Shown piece after piece: positions 18,467-28,203 of a stretch of 63,980 nucleotides of DNA. The stretch spans positions 1-63,980 of the forward strand of contig NZ_JMKP01000016.1 in the NCBI RefSeq assembly GCF_000685805.1. Reading direction: 5' to 3'. The DNA is from Psychrobacter phenylpyruvicus DSM 7000 = NBRC 102152. Its GTDB lineage: Bacteria > Pseudomonadota > Gammaproteobacteria > Pseudomonadales > Moraxellaceae. Under the pieces are notes generated by a model. That model worked only from the letters and a program-made list of their open reading frames with translations, had not been told where the DNA came from and ran no database searches. The translations under genes and the position numbers were made by a program. Position 1 is the stretch's first letter. The number at the start of each line of letters is the position of its first letter.

Positions 18467-19573
18467 ATGTCTATAATGAATTCTGATTCTGTTAACAACC
18501 CTCACAACTTTGCTCCGCTGAAGAATGATCGCTTACTTAAAGCGTTACGTTTTGAAGAAGTGGACATGACGCCTGTATGGATGATGCGCCAAGCCGGTCG
18601 TTATCTTCCAGAATACAAGGCTACGCGAGCAGAAGCTGGGGATTTCATGAGTCTGTGTAAAGACACTGCGCGTGCGACAGAAGTTACGATGCAGCCTTTA
18701 CGACGTTTTGATTTAGATGCGGCCATTTTATTTAGTGATATTTTAACCATTCCAGATGCCATGGGTTTAGGCCTGTATTTTGAAACTGGAGAAGGCCCAA
18801 AGTTTAAGCGTACATTGCGTACCGAAGCGGATTTTAACCAGCTTGAACCATTTAAGGCTACTGACTCTTTAAGTTATGTTATGGATGCCGTTACCAGTAT
18901 CCGCAAAGAGTTAAATGGCTTGGTTCCTTTATTTGGATTCTCAGGTAGTGCTTGGACTTTAGCAACCTATATGATTGAAGGTGGTAGCTCAAAAGATTAT
19001 CGCTATACCAAAGGGCTACTTTATAGTAAGCCTGAGTTTTTGCATCAAATCTTAGATCATGTTACTACGGCCATCATTGATTACTTAGATGCACAAATTG
19101 TGGCCGGCGCGCAGCTTGTACAGTTGTTTGATAGTTGGGGTGGGGCATTAGCACACCGCCAATTTGAGGAGTTTTCGCATAAGTACAATAAGCGTGTGGT
19201 TGCTGAGCTTAAACAGCGCCATCCTGAAGTCCCTGTGGTAGTATTTACCAAAGGCGGCGGGTTATGGTTAGATATCCAAGCAGATTCTGAAGCGGATTGC
19301 TTGGGCCTAGACTGGACCATGCCATTAGACAAAGCTAGAGCTATTTTAGCGGAAAGCAATAAGCAAATTGCGGTACAAGGTAACTTGGACCCAGCCACAC
19401 TTTATGGTTCGCCAGAGTCGATCCGTCAAGCAGTAAAAAATATGCTTGATGATGCTTATGCTGGTGGAGTAAAAACAGGTTATATAGCTAACTTAGGCCA
19501 TGGCATTACCCAGTGGGTAAATCCAGACAATGCTAAAGTATTTATTGATGCGGTACATGGCTATAAACTATAA
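18467..19573 (+). CDS. hemE: uroporphyrinogen decarboxylase
   Basis: Converts uroporphyrinogen III to coproporphyrinogen III in haem synthesis, in the cytoplasm. At 368 residues it is close to the usual ~355. The N-terminal signature [14 protein letters not shown] binds substrate carboxylates, followed by the catalytic-aspartate region [12 protein letters not shown] and [18 protein letters not shown]. It ends [20 protein letters not shown], also typical. AAAGAGA lies before the ATG; a second in-frame ATG is 3 codons on. It has its own terminator downstream. Confidence 0.96.
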   Translation: MSIMNSDSVNNPHNFAPLKNDRLLKALRFEEVDMTPVWMMRQAGRYLPEYKATRAEAGDFMSLCKDTARATEVTMQPLRRFDLDAAILFSDILTIPDAMGLGLYFETGEGPKFKRTLRTEADFNQLEPFKATDSLSYVMDAVTSIRKELNGLVPLFGFSGSAWTLATYMIEGGSSKDYRYTKGLLYSKPEFLHQILDHVTTAIIDYLDAQIVAGAQLVQLFDSWGGALAHRQFEEFSHKYNKRVVAELKQRHPEVPVVVFTKGGGLWLDIQADSEADCLGLDWTMPLDKARAILAESNKQIAVQGNLDPATLYGSPESIRQAVKNMLDDAYAGGVKTGYIANLGHGITQWVNPDNAKVFIDAVHGYKL

Positions 19574-19623
19574 ATAGTACCGCTAGCTATAAATATAGCT
19601 TGCTTTAAAACTAAAGTGATAAA

Positions 19624-19653
19624 AAAATAGGCTTATTTATATAAGCCTATTTT
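19624..19653. terminator. Rho-independent terminator after hemE
   Basis: A perfect 13-bp stem, AAAATAGGCTTAT / ATAAGCCTATTTT, with a TTAT loop. Both flanks are A- or T-rich, so it may work in both directions. The rest of the 316-bp gap to argC is A+T-rich with no gene seen. Confidence 0.88.
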
Positions 19654-19889
19654 ATAATGAGTTATTTAATAGAGAATTGACCTAAAATAAATTTAACTAA
19701 TTACTACTAATATAGTCAGCTTTAATACATTGAATAGCTGAAGCGGATAACGTAAACTTTATAAGTTGCATCATTGAATATAAAACAATGATTATATTTA
19801 ATTGATCTATATTTAATTTATCTAAGTTAGATTAAGTAGTAAGAAGGACTTTATTTAATCGGCTTTTAATCAATCAGATAGGATGGGAT

Positions 19890-20957
19890 ATGTTACAAGC
19901 AGCCATTATTGGTGGAACGGGATACACAGGCGTTGAGCTTATAAGATTATTATCTTCTCACCCGAAAGTGACTATCAAATGGTTAACTTCAAGAACAGAA
20001 GCCGGCAAGCCTGTCGCTAGTATTTTTCCAAGCTTAAGAGGCATATCTGATTTAACTTATAGTGACTTAGGAGAAGGGACGTTAGAAGCCCTTACTTCTT
20101 GTGATGTGGTGTTTTTTGCAACCCCTCATGGTGTGGCCATGCAGCAAGCTGAAGCGTTAGTAGCAGCTGGTGTAAAGGTTATCGATTTGGCTGCTGACTT
20201 TAGACTACAATCATTACAGTCTTTTGAGCAGTGGTATAAACATAAGCATGCTTGCCCAGAGCTACTAAAACAAGCTGCTTATGGCTTGCCAGAGATTAAC
20301 CGTGAAGCCATTAAGAATGCAAAGGTTATTGGCAATCCGGGCTGCTATCCAACCACTGCAATCTTAGGTTTAAAACCTATTATCGAAGCTCAAAACGCTA
20401 AGGGCGAAGCGGTTATAGAATCCCGAATCATTATTGATGCGAAGTCTGGTGTTTCAGGAGCAGGGCGTCAAGCCAAGCTGAATCTAAACTATGCTGAAAC
20501 CACAGATAATTTTAATGCTTATGGGGTGACAGGTCACCGTCATCTACCTGAAATTGAGCAAGGGGTTCATCAGTTACTACAAAGTAGATTTACCCACAAC
20601 ATTCGTTTTCTACCTCACTTAGTGCCTATGATTCGAGGTATGTTTACTACCATTCACTTGGGGCTTACGGATGCTGGTTGTGAGCTGGATTTGCAGCAAA
20701 TTTATGAGCAAGCCTATCAAAACGAGAAATTCATTGATGTTTTACCAGCGGGCGAGTTCCCTGACACACGCAGCGTAAGAGCAAGTAATAGACTTAGAAT
20801 CGCAGTACATCAAGATAATAGCACTAAATCTGCCACTATTTTGGTGGTACAGGATAATTTGGTTAAAGGGGCAGCAGGGCAGGCGGTTCAATGTATGAAC
20901 GTCATGTTCGGATTTGACGAGTCTTTGGGTTTAAATCATGTTCCTGTGGTTCCTTAA
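19890..20957 (+). CDS. argC: N-acetyl-gamma-glutamyl-phosphate reductase
   Basis: Third enzyme of arginine synthesis: NADPH-dependent reduction of N-acetylglutamyl phosphate to the semialdehyde. 355 residues, standard length. The Rossmann motif [16 protein letters not shown] is at the N-terminus, the catalytic cysteine C152 lies in GNPGCYPT, and the substrate-binding histidine region is [24 protein letters not shown] supplies the ribosome-binding site. In Pseudomonas and relatives argC sits beside the gene family seen next here, which supports both calls. Arginine genes are otherwise scattered. Confidence 0.96.
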   Translation: MLQAAIIGGTGYTGVELIRLLSSHPKVTIKWLTSRTEAGKPVASIFPSLRGISDLTYSDLGEGTLEALTSCDVVFFATPHGVAMQQAEALVAAGVKVIDLAADFRLQSLQSFEQWYKHKHACPELLKQAAYGLPEINREAIKNAKVIGNPGCYPTTAILGLKPIIEAQNAKGEAVIESRIIIDAKSGVSGAGRQAKLNLNYAETTDNFNAYGVTGHRHLPEIEQGVHQLLQSRFTHNIRFLPHLVPMIRGMFTTIHLGLTDAGCELDLQQIYEQAYQNEKFIDVLPAGEFPDTRSVRASNRLRIAVHQDNSTKSATILVVQDNLVKGAAGQAVQCMNVMFGFDESLGLNHVPVVP

Positions 20958-21244
20958 TTAGATATTTATGAGACTTGGTTACTTAGGGTAAGGGTCTATA
21001 TTTTTATCTTAATTATTTTTTAGTTATAAATTACTTTTAGAATCAAAGATTTAAGGGTTGCTTGATAGTGCGATAATCTTATTTATTTAAGTTTTATTAG
21101 TAATCTATGACATAAACATTACATTGAAGCTAATGTGTTGTTAGTTATTAGTTGGAGATTTAGGTATAATACCTTGCCTTAAATCAGCCTTAGAACATGG
21201 CGGCTTAACTAATTGCCGATTCACAAGATACGAGTCTAGAATAC

Positions 21245-22027
21245 ATGTCCACCGAAATCAGCAAACCCACTGTGAAAAATGTGAAGCGATCATCTCAAGC
21301 TGTGATGAGTCCGCTGATATTGGTATTATTTGCGAGCGCAGTATTATTGACTGGCGTTATAGCCACTGCCTTTGGCCATAAATTTGGTTATTATCGAGGC
21401 TATCAGGCATCGCAAAATGATACGAAACTTAAAGGTGAAGCACAGCAACTAACTGCTGAGGATATCAAAAAGCTTAAACAGAACGTTCAATCATTAACCA
21501 GCCAATTAAATACGGCAAAACAAGAACGTGATATTAGTCTTAATAACTTAGGGCAAATGCGTCAAGATATTCAAGAGTTAGAAGTTAAGAACTTACAACT
21601 GATTCAGCTAAATGAGGTTTATGCTGATAGGGTAATAGAGCAAGGTGGCTTACCGTTACAAGTGATAGGGGCGATGATGGAGCCATTACCAGAGAATGCC
21701 TTTGAGTATCGCTTTGATGTGGCAATGTTGGCCAAAGATGGTCATCAACATCGCCTAAAACCAACTTTAACTTTATTGGACGAAGACAGCTTGGTTGAGG
21801 TCCCTCTAGAGCCAAGTACTTATGATATTAAAGGTGTTGCTCGTATTAGAGGCCGTTTTGTGATGCCAAAAGGATTTAGACCTAAGCAGGCTAAGTTGAC
21901 TCTTGAATCTAATGGGCAGGAAGTTGAACAGATTTATAATTGGCAATTGTCTAGTCCAGTAGAGAAGATGCCACTTTCATTGTCGGAGGTTCCAGAAACC
22001 GATCAGCGCCCTGTCAAAGCGGGTTAA
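21245..22027 (+). CDS. membrane-anchored coiled-coil protein, DUF6776-like
   Basis: A 260-residue protein of unknown function. A polar N-terminus is followed by one membrane helix (~22-43), a coiled coil at ~65-125 rich in Gln, Leu and Asn, and a compact beta-rich C-terminal domain (~135-245). The layout and its place directly after argC match a gammaproteobacterial family I believe is catalogued as DUF6776; the family name is from memory and unverified. It is probably anchored in the inner membrane with the C-terminal part in the periplasm. No clear ribosome-binding site precedes the ATG. Confidence 0.7.
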   Translation: MSTEISKPTVKNVKRSSQAVMSPLILVLFASAVLLTGVIATAFGHKFGYYRGYQASQNDTKLKGEAQQLTAEDIKKLKQNVQSLTSQLNTAKQERDISLNNLGQMRQDIQELEVKNLQLIQLNEVYADRVIEQGGLPLQVIGAMMEPLPENAFEYRFDVAMLAKDGHQHRLKPTLTLLDEDSLVEVPLEPSTYDIKGVARIRGRFVMPKGFRPKQAKLTLESNGQEVEQIYNWQLSSPVEKMPLSLSEVPETDQRPVKAG

Positions 22028-22090
22028 GGTAATACAGAATAACTCACAGTTATTGTTGATTGAACCAAACTTTTTACCAAATAGATTATT

Positions 22091-22531
22091 ATGAAAAAAA
22101 GTACCGATATCACTATCATCTCTCAGTATAATCCGCATAGCTCAGCAGATTGGCATCATCCCGCTACTCTGCCTATTTTGCATCCTATCAAAACCCTGCC
22201 TTCTAAATTAATAGATGATGAAGTGGAAGAGGATGGCGAAGTAGAGGTAATGGTTGCTGATCCTGAACTTGCTGAGCCACCCATGTATGCCGTGGTCATG
22301 TATAACGATGACTACACTCCAATGGAATTTGTAGTGTACATTCTACAATCTGAATTTCGCCATGATACTACTAGAGCGGTTGAGATTATGCTAAATATTC
22401 ATAACCAAGGTCGCGGTATTGCGGGTATTTATCCAAAAGATATTGCCGAAACCAAAGCCAAAAAAGTCAATCAAACCGCTCGGAAGGAAGGTTACCCTTT
22501 ATTAACCCAAATTGAACCTCATCAAAGTTAA
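22091..22531 (+). CDS. clpS: ClpS, adaptor for the ClpAP protease
   Basis: Delivers N-degron substrates to ClpA. The core domain spans residues ~65-140, with the conserved YAVVMYNDDYTPMEFVVYIL segment whose Asn-Asp-Asp and Met form the N-end residue pocket, plus a helical region ending ETKAKKVNQTARKEGYPL. At 146 residues it is about 40 longer than E. coli ClpS (106); the extra part is an N-terminal region with an acidic run (~43-57). The adjoining clpA confirms the call. The ribosome-binding site is poor. Confidence 0.93.
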   Translation: MKKSTDITIISQYNPHSSADWHHPATLPILHPIKTLPSKLIDDEVEEDGEVEVMVADPELAEPPMYAVVMYNDDYTPMEFVVYILQSEFRHDTTRAVEIMLNIHNQGRGIAGIYPKDIAETKAKKVNQTARKEGYPLLTQIEPHQS

Positions 22532-22878
22532 TATTTCAGCTTTAATCGTAAATAATTATCTCCCCTAAAATCTATTTCTTCAGGCCTATATTTTGGCCAA
22601 CTCCCCGATAACTCATTGAAATAAAGGCCTAAATCTTTGTTTGTTTTGAGTATCCGCAATCAATAACTTAACTAATGCGACTTGATATTTAGGGCATGCA
22701 ACCCTATTTAGTTAATATGTGGCTAAGATCTAAGTTACAAAAAAACTGTGATATAAACAATATCATATCCATAAACTACCCAAACTCCCTGTTAACTTGT
22801 TATAGTTAACTGGCTTTCATAAATACTCTTATAAAGATCTTAGCAAATAAAAAATTACAATATTGACAGGACACCTCT
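22532..22878. other. clpS-clpA intergenic region
   Basis: 347 bases with no gene. The DNA is A+T-rich and probably contains a clpA promoter; no hexamer pair is convincing, and no terminator with a T-run is seen after clpS, so read-through from clpS is possible. Confidence 0.5.
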
Positions 22879-25431
22879 ATGTTAAGTCGTCATCTCGAAG
22901 TTTCCTTGCGTCTAGCCATGACATTGGCCCGACAAAAGTCACACGAGTATCTAACAGTTGAGCACTTATTGCTTGCTTTGTTAGAAAATAATAATGCCGC
23001 CACTACTCTGAAAGCTTGTGGGGCAGATATTGCAAGCTTACGCTCAGATCTTGAAGCTTATATCGAAAAACACACGCCAACCTTAGATGCTGATTTAGAG
23101 CAAACGCCTCAGGCTACTCAAAGCTTTGATCGCATCCTACAGCGTGCTATTTTCCATGTACAATCTATTGGTTCAGGTAGATTGGTACAAGGTTCAGACA
23201 TTCTAGTGTCTATGTTCTCAGAACATGACACTTATGCAGTATATTTACTAAAAAAACAGGGCGTTAGTCGTCTTGAATTGACCCAGTACTTATCTCATGG
23301 CAATGAGGGAGATGAAACTCGGGATTCAGGTCCTGAGTCTGAGGCTGGGGAAGGCAAAGGAGCGAGACTAAAAAAAGATCCGCTGACTGAATTTGCTCAA
23401 AACTTAAACAAAAGAGCGGCAGAAGGCAAGACAGATCCATTAATTGGTCGCAGCAGCGAAATTGAGCGCACAGCTCAAGTACTGTGTCGTCGCCGTAAAA
23501 ACAACCCGTTGTTAGTAGGCGATCCTGGGGTTGGTAAAACCTCTATTGCCGAAGGCTTAGCTTGGCTAATTATTAATAATAAAGCTCCTAAGCCGCTACA
23601 AGGCTGTGTTATTTATAGTCTAGACATAGGCTCTTTAATAGCCGGTACTAAGTATCGTGGCGACTTTGAGAAGCGTATGAAAGCGCTGCTTGATGCCTTA
23701 AAAGCCAAGCCGAATGCTATATTATTCATTGATGAAATCCATATGATTATTGGAGCAGGGTCTTCAATGAGCAGCAATATGGATGTGTCAAACTTAATTA
23801 AGCCGGCGCTGGCCAATGGTGAATTAAGATGTATCGGTTCTACCACCTTTACTGAATATCGTCAGGTTTTTGAAAAGGATCATGCTTTATCGCGTCGTTT
23901 CCAGAAGATCGATGTGAACGAGCCGAGCATTGACGACAGTATCGAAATTTTACGTGGCCTAAAACCGCGTTATGAAGAATTCCATAATGTGGAATACACC
24001 GATGCTGCGTTAGTAAGTGCGGTTAAGCTATCTGCTAAGCATATTCATGAGCGCTTTTTACCCGATAAAGCCATTGACGTGATTGATGAGGCGGGTGCTT
24101 ATAAGCGTTTAGGTATTACGCCGGAAGCGGATCAAGTGGAAGATGAAAATCAGCTAATTGATGAGCTTAACAATACCAAAAGCTCAGATTTCGAGTCTGA
24201 TATTGAGGCTGAAATTGAATCGGACGAACGTAGTTTGGCTCAGGAATTAGAATCTAACCTTCATAAAGAAGAGTCATCAGAAGCTAAAACCTCGGACAAC
24301 TCAGATAGCAGTGAAGAGTCGGAGAGCGAAGAGTCGAAGAAGGCTCGTCCTGCGCCAACGGTTATTGATGTAGAAGATATTGAAGCGATTATCTCTAAAT
24401 TGGCTCGTATTCCACCTAAGTCTGTGTCTAATGATGACAAGTCATTGTTACAGCACTTAGAGCGTGATTTAAATCGTCTGGTATTCGGTCAAGATGAAGC
24501 CATTAAAACCTTATCTGATGCGATTAAATTATCAAGAGCCGGTCTGAAATCTTCAGACAAGCCGATTGGATCCTTTATGTTTGCTGGTCCAACAGGGGTT
24601 GGTAAAACGGAAGTTTCTAAACAGTTGGCTAATCTATTGGGTATTGAGCTGGTACGCTTTGATATGTCAGAGTATATGGAGGCGCATACAGCTTCACGCC
24701 TAATTGGTGCTCCGCCAGGTTATGTGGGCTTTGATCAAGGTGGCTTATTAACCGAAAAAATCAATCAGCATCCGCATTGTGTGTTGTTGCTAGATGAGAT
24801 TGAGAAAGCTCACCCAGATGTCTTTAACTTGTTACTACAAGTGATGGATCATGGATCGCTAACCGATAACAATGGCCGCGTAGCTAGCTTCAAGCAAGTT
24901 ATCTTGATTATGACCACCAACGTTGGGGCTGAAAACATTAGCCGTGCCTCAATGGGCTTTACGAAGCAAGATCATAGTAAAGACAACACTGAAGCGTTGA
25001 ATAGAGTGTTTACTCCTGAATTCCGTAACCGCTTGGATGCGATTATTCAGTTTAACCCTCTAGATCCGTCAATTGTTATATCAGTGGTAGACAAGTTCTT
25101 AGTTGAGCTTCAAGCACAGCTGGATGACAAGCAAGTGGTATTAGAGATTGATGATGCGGTGCGTGAGTACTTAGCAGACAAAGGTTATGATCGTCTGATG
25201 GGAGCTCGCCCAATGCAGCGCTTGATTCAAAATGAAATCAAGAAACCACTGGCTAACATGGTGTTGTTCGGTGACTTATCAGAGGGCGGGGCAGTTCATG
25301 TCACCTTGAGTGATGAGCCCTTTGAAAGTCCGCTTGATAGCGATGATAAAGCTGCTGCTGAAGGTAGCCGTATCCTACTAACCGTGGTAGAAAAACACGG
25401 ACAGCGTGGTGTTGAATACGCTGAAGGCTAG
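22879..25431 (+). CDS. clpA: ClpA, ATPase subunit of the ClpAP protease
   Basis: An AAA+ unfoldase that feeds substrates to ClpP. It has an N-terminal double Clp repeat (~1-145), D1 with Walker [10 protein letters not shown] and Walker B ILFIDEIH, and D2 with GPTGVGKTE and [11 protein letters not shown]. At 850 residues it is ~90 longer than E. coli ClpA. Most of the excess is a very acidic Ser/Glu/Asp-rich insert at about 420-490, between D1 and D2, where E. coli has a short basic linker. A ribosome-binding site, ACAGGACACC, precedes the ATG. A strong terminator follows. Confidence 0.96.
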   Translation: MLSRHLEVSLRLAMTLARQKSHEYLTVEHLLLALLENNNAATTLKACGADIASLRSDLEAYIEKHTPTLDADLEQTPQATQSFDRILQRAIFHVQSIGSGRLVQGSDILVSMFSEHDTYAVYLLKKQGVSRLELTQYLSHGNEGDETRDSGPESEAGEGKGARLKKDPLTEFAQNLNKRAAEGKTDPLIGRSSEIERTAQVLCRRRKNNPLLVGDPGVGKTSIAEGLAWLIINNKAPKPLQGCVIYSLDIGSLIAGTKYRGDFEKRMKALLDALKAKPNAILFIDEIHMIIGAGSSMSSNMDVSNLIKPALANGELRCIGSTTFTEYRQVFEKDHALSRRFQKIDVNEPSIDDSIEILRGLKPRYEEFHNVEYTDAALVSAVKLSAKHIHERFLPDKAIDVIDEAGAYKRLGITPEADQVEDENQLIDELNNTKSSDFESDIEAEIESDERSLAQELESNLHKEESSEAKTSDNSDSSEESESEESKKARPAPTVIDVEDIEAIISKLARIPPKSVSNDDKSLLQHLERDLNRLVFGQDEAIKTLSDAIKLSRAGLKSSDKPIGSFMFAGPTGVGKTEVSKQLANLLGIELVRFDMSEYMEAHTASRLIGAPPGYVGFDQGGLLTEKINQHPHCVLLLDEIEKAHPDVFNLLLQVMDHGSLTDNNGRVASFKQVILIMTTNVGAENISRASMGFTKQDHSKDNTEALNRVFTPEFRNRLDAIIQFNPLDPSIVISVVDKFLVELQAQLDDKQVVLEIDDAVREYLADKGYDRLMGARPMQRLIQNEIKKPLANMVLFGDLSEGGAVHVTLSDEPFESPLDSDDKAAAEGSRILLTVVEKHGQRGVEYAEG

Positions 25432-25483
25432 GTCTTGACAAGATGCTGCTGATATAATCGTTGTAATTTTATTGTGGTATTGC

Positions 25484-25518
25484 AAAAAAGAGGTTAGCCC
25501 AAGGTTGACCTCTTTTTT
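25484..25518 (+). terminator. Rho-independent terminator after clpA
   Basis: AAAAAAGAGGT (25484-25494) pairs with ACCTCTTTTTT (25508-25518) and is followed by T residues. Confidence 0.9.
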
Positions 25519-25578
25519 TATCCTAATATTAAGGTCTATAATGACCCTGAAATTTATAATTATATAAAGAGTATCCTT

Positions 25579-26319
25579 ATGCAGTTATTTGACTCCGATC
25601 AACCGCAAAAAAGTGAAGCTGAAAAGCAAGCCATATTAGCACGAGTACAAATGCCTGAAGACTGGAAGTTGGCACTGGCAGATGAGCTGACCTCGCAGAA
25701 TATGGATAATTTACGAGATTTTTTGAGGCAGGAGTATGGCTCTGGTAAAAGTATCTATCCTAAAGCCAGTCAAATGTTCAATGCATTTAATCTCACCCCA
25801 TTGTCAGAGGTGAAAGTGGTGATTTTGGGACAGGATCCCTATCATGGACCAGGGCAAGCTATGGGTCTGTCATTTTCTGTGCCTAAGATGATTCCGATGC
25901 CACCCTCACTACGTAATATTGTGAAAGAAATGGCAGATGATATTGGTACCGTTCCGCCCAAGCATGGCGATTTAACCCATTGGGCAAAGCAAGGCGTACT
26001 GCTGTTAAATGCCTCTTTGACGGTGCAAGAGGGTAATGCCGGTAGCCACCAAGGCAAAGGTTGGGAGCAATTTACCGATGCGGTAATCGATGTGGTGAAT
26101 GAGCAAACCTCAAATACGGTGTTTATCCTGTGGGGCAGTAAGGCTAAGCTTAAGGGCAAGTTCATTGATACTGAAAAGCATTTAATTTTATCGGCGGTAC
26201 ATCCCTCACCGTTAGCAGCCAATAGAGGCGGCTTCTTTGGCTCTAAGCCATTCTCAAAAGCCAATGAGTATCTGGTGCAACATGGCAAAAAGGCTATTGA
26301 TTGGCAATTGCCACAATAA
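25579..26319 (+). CDS. ung: uracil-DNA glycosylase, family 1
   Basis: Removes uracil from DNA. 246 residues, a little over the 229 of E. coli. Motif A, GQDPYHGPGQAMGLSFSV, contains the catalytic Asp; motif B, HPSPLAANRGGF, contains the catalytic His and the leucine that inserts into the helix. The extra residues are at the N-terminus. AAAGAG lies ~7 bases before the ATG. The clpA terminator separates it from the upstream gene; tadA begins 93 bp downstream. Confidence 0.96.
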   Translation: MQLFDSDQPQKSEAEKQAILARVQMPEDWKLALADELTSQNMDNLRDFLRQEYGSGKSIYPKASQMFNAFNLTPLSEVKVVILGQDPYHGPGQAMGLSFSVPKMIPMPPSLRNIVKEMADDIGTVPPKHGDLTHWAKQGVLLLNASLTVQEGNAGSHQGKGWEQFTDAVIDVVNEQTSNTVFILWGSKAKLKGKFIDTEKHLILSAVHPSPLAANRGGFFGSKPFSKANEYLVQHGKKAIDWQLPQ

Positions 26320-26412
26320 TTTTTTGGGAGTTTTAAGCTTTGCTTTAATTTATGCTTATGCTTTGTTTTAATGTGCAACCTGTGTAATAAACGCTGATTA
26401 AAAGCCAGATAA

Positions 26413-26961
26413 ATGATTGATATAAAAAGGTTACCACCCCAGACTAAGCCCAGTAGTTATAGCGACTATTTGGCCACTGCCGACTATTGGCCACTCAGTG
26501 ACGTTGAGTTTATGCAAGCAGCTTTAGCTTTGGCCAAAAAAGGGGCAGCTAGAGAAGAGGTTCCTGTGGGGGCAGTGCTGGTGCATGAAGGCCGTATTAT
26601 TGGAGAGGGTTTTAATCAGCCCATACTGAGCTGTGATCCCACTTCTCATGCCGAAATAGTGGCGCTTCGAGAAGCCTGTAGTGGCATACAAAACTATAGA
26701 TTACCGGCGAATACGACGTTATATGTTACTTTAGAGCCTTGTACTATGTGCCTTGGAGCATTAATACATGCAAGGCTAGCAAGGCTAGTATTTGCCACAC
26801 AAGAGCCGCGGGCAGGTATGGTGGGCAGTCAGTTGAACTTAACGAAAATGGATTTTTATAATCATAAGATCGAGGTAAGCTTTGGTTTATTGCAGCCGGA
26901 TAGCCAAAAAATATTAAAATCTTTTTTTAAAGCAAGGCGCAATAAAAAAAAGAACAAATAG
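26413..26961 (+). CDS. tadA: tRNA-specific adenosine deaminase
   Basis: Converts A34 to inosine in the tRNA-Arg anticodon, allowing CGU/CGC/CGA decoding. The zinc deaminase core carries HAE (zinc His and catalytic Glu) in TSHAEIVALREAC and the two zinc cysteines in PCTMC. The basic tail (RRNKKKNK) is suited to RNA binding. 182 residues, with ~28 residues of N-terminal extension before the core. The ATG has a weak ribosome-binding site, so an internal start cannot be excluded. Confidence 0.93.
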   Translation: MIDIKRLPPQTKPSSYSDYLATADYWPLSDVEFMQAALALAKKGAAREEVPVGAVLVHEGRIIGEGFNQPILSCDPTSHAEIVALREACSGIQNYRLPANTTLYVTLEPCTMCLGALIHARLARLVFATQEPRAGMVGSQLNLTKMDFYNHKIEVSFGLLQPDSQKILKSFFKARRNKKKNK

Positions 26962-27307
26962 TTTAATAAAACAATTAGCTTAAATAAAAGCGGTTTTATA
27001 AGATAAATAGGGAATAGAGCTGCTGATAAAAATTAACGCTAATTTTGTGTATAAATCGTTAATATTATCTAGTGGTGTGCTTCTTTATTTGTTATAATCT
27101 TGCACTATTTGCGTTTACGGAGTTATTAATAGGTTTTTACTTAAGCTATTATCCAAAGCTTTACTCCCAATAACGCTAAAAATTGAGCATTTAATTGGCT
27201 AAAATAGCCAGTTATAATTAGTAAAAAAATAGCCAGTTTTAACTAGTAAAACTAGAGCTAGCTAATTTAGAACTAGCAAACTTAATGCAGCAGTAGGTGA
27301 TAAAAAG
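26962..27307. other. tadA-cmk intergenic region with promoter-like box and a direct repeat
   Basis: 346 bases with no gene. A perfect TATAAT at 27093-27098 could be the -10 of a cmk promoter, but no good -35 lies 17 bp upstream. Downstream, two 24-bp units at 27202-27225 and 27227-27250 (both starting AAATAGCCAGTT) are 22 of 24 identical, a direct repeat with 25-bp period just before cmk. Confidence 0.55.
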
Positions 27308-28012
27308 ATGAGCTTTCCTGTTATTACAATTGATGGCCCAAGTGGCGCAGGAAAAGGCACACTTTGTTTGAAGCTGGCTCAAGCATTAAATTATCGCTTG
27401 CTGGACTCCGGAGCGCTTTACCGTATTGTTGGCTTAAAAGCTTTTGAAGCGGGTTTGTTGGCGGAGCAAGAATTGACAGCGCTAGATGAAGATAATATTG
27501 CCACATTAACTGCGCAATTAGATATTGAATTTATCCCACGCGATAGTGGTGAAGTTGATATTGTAGTAGATGGTACTAGTGTCGCCGGCGAGATAAGAAA
27601 TGAAACCGTGGGCGGTTATGCTTCACGAGTGGCTGCTTTACCCAAAGTAAGGGCAGCACTATTAGCGCTACAACAGAATATGGCTAATCACTCAGGTCTT
27701 ATTGCTGATGGCCGAGATATGGGAACGGTAGTTTTTCCTAATGCAGATGCCAAAGTATATTTGACGGCCAGTGCAGAAGCTAGAGCTGAGCGCCGAGTAG
27801 CACAGCTGGAGCAAGCAGGACAGCATGCAGATTACGAAGCTATCTTAAATAGCATTAAACAGCGTGATGAGCGCGATGAAAAGCGCAGTGTTGCTCCTTC
27901 AAAGCCAGCTGAGGATGCTTTGTTATTAGACAGCTCCAAATTGGATGCTGAAGAAGTTTATATAAAAATTAAAAAATTCTGCCAAACCAAGGGTATTTGT
28001 TTTAGCGAATAA
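27308..28012 (+). CDS. cmk: cytidylate kinase
   Basis: Phosphorylates CMP and dCMP. 234 residues. The P-loop GPSGAGKGT is at ~8-16, RLLDSGALYR gives the CMP-binding region, GRDMGTVVFP is the conserved motif, and RDERDEKRSVAP forms the lid. AGGTGATAAAAAG precedes the ATG. cmk followed by rpsA and ihfB is a conserved gammaproteobacterial order. Confidence 0.96.
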   Translation: MSFPVITIDGPSGAGKGTLCLKLAQALNYRLLDSGALYRIVGLKAFEAGLLAEQELTALDEDNIATLTAQLDIEFIPRDSGEVDIVVDGTSVAGEIRNETVGGYASRVAALPKVRAALLALQQNMANHSGLIADGRDMGTVVFPNADAKVYLTASAEARAERRVAQLEQAGQHADYEAILNSIKQRDERDEKRSVAPSKPAEDALLLDSSKLDAEEVYIKIKKFCQTKGICFSE

Positions 28013-28036
28013 GCTAAAGTTAGCAAATTAGGCAGT

Positions 28037-28076
28037 AAACCAAATAGCCATTCACTGTAATGGATCGGTTTGGTTT
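28037..28076 (+). terminator. possible terminator or rpsA leader hairpin
   Basis: AAACCAAA (28037-28044) pairs with TTTGGTTT (28069-28076), with an inner stem CCATT / AATGG, followed by a short T-run (TTCCCC). It lies 25 bp after cmk. It may be a partial terminator or a structure of the rpsA leader. Confidence 0.5.
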
Positions 28077-28203
28077 TTCCCCTATAAATTAATCGTTTTT
28101 ATCAAATGAGAATCAAAAGAGTAAAACCAGCGTCAATCTTTTATTCTCATTAACTTGAACCGTACTGTGCTGGACAGGATACGGCTATATTAAGGTAATC
28201 ATA

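Noticed and set aside
25842..26378. 178-codon minus-strand ORF over ung
   Set aside because: It lies antiparallel to the well-supported ung gene, with composition of a shadow frame and no family features.
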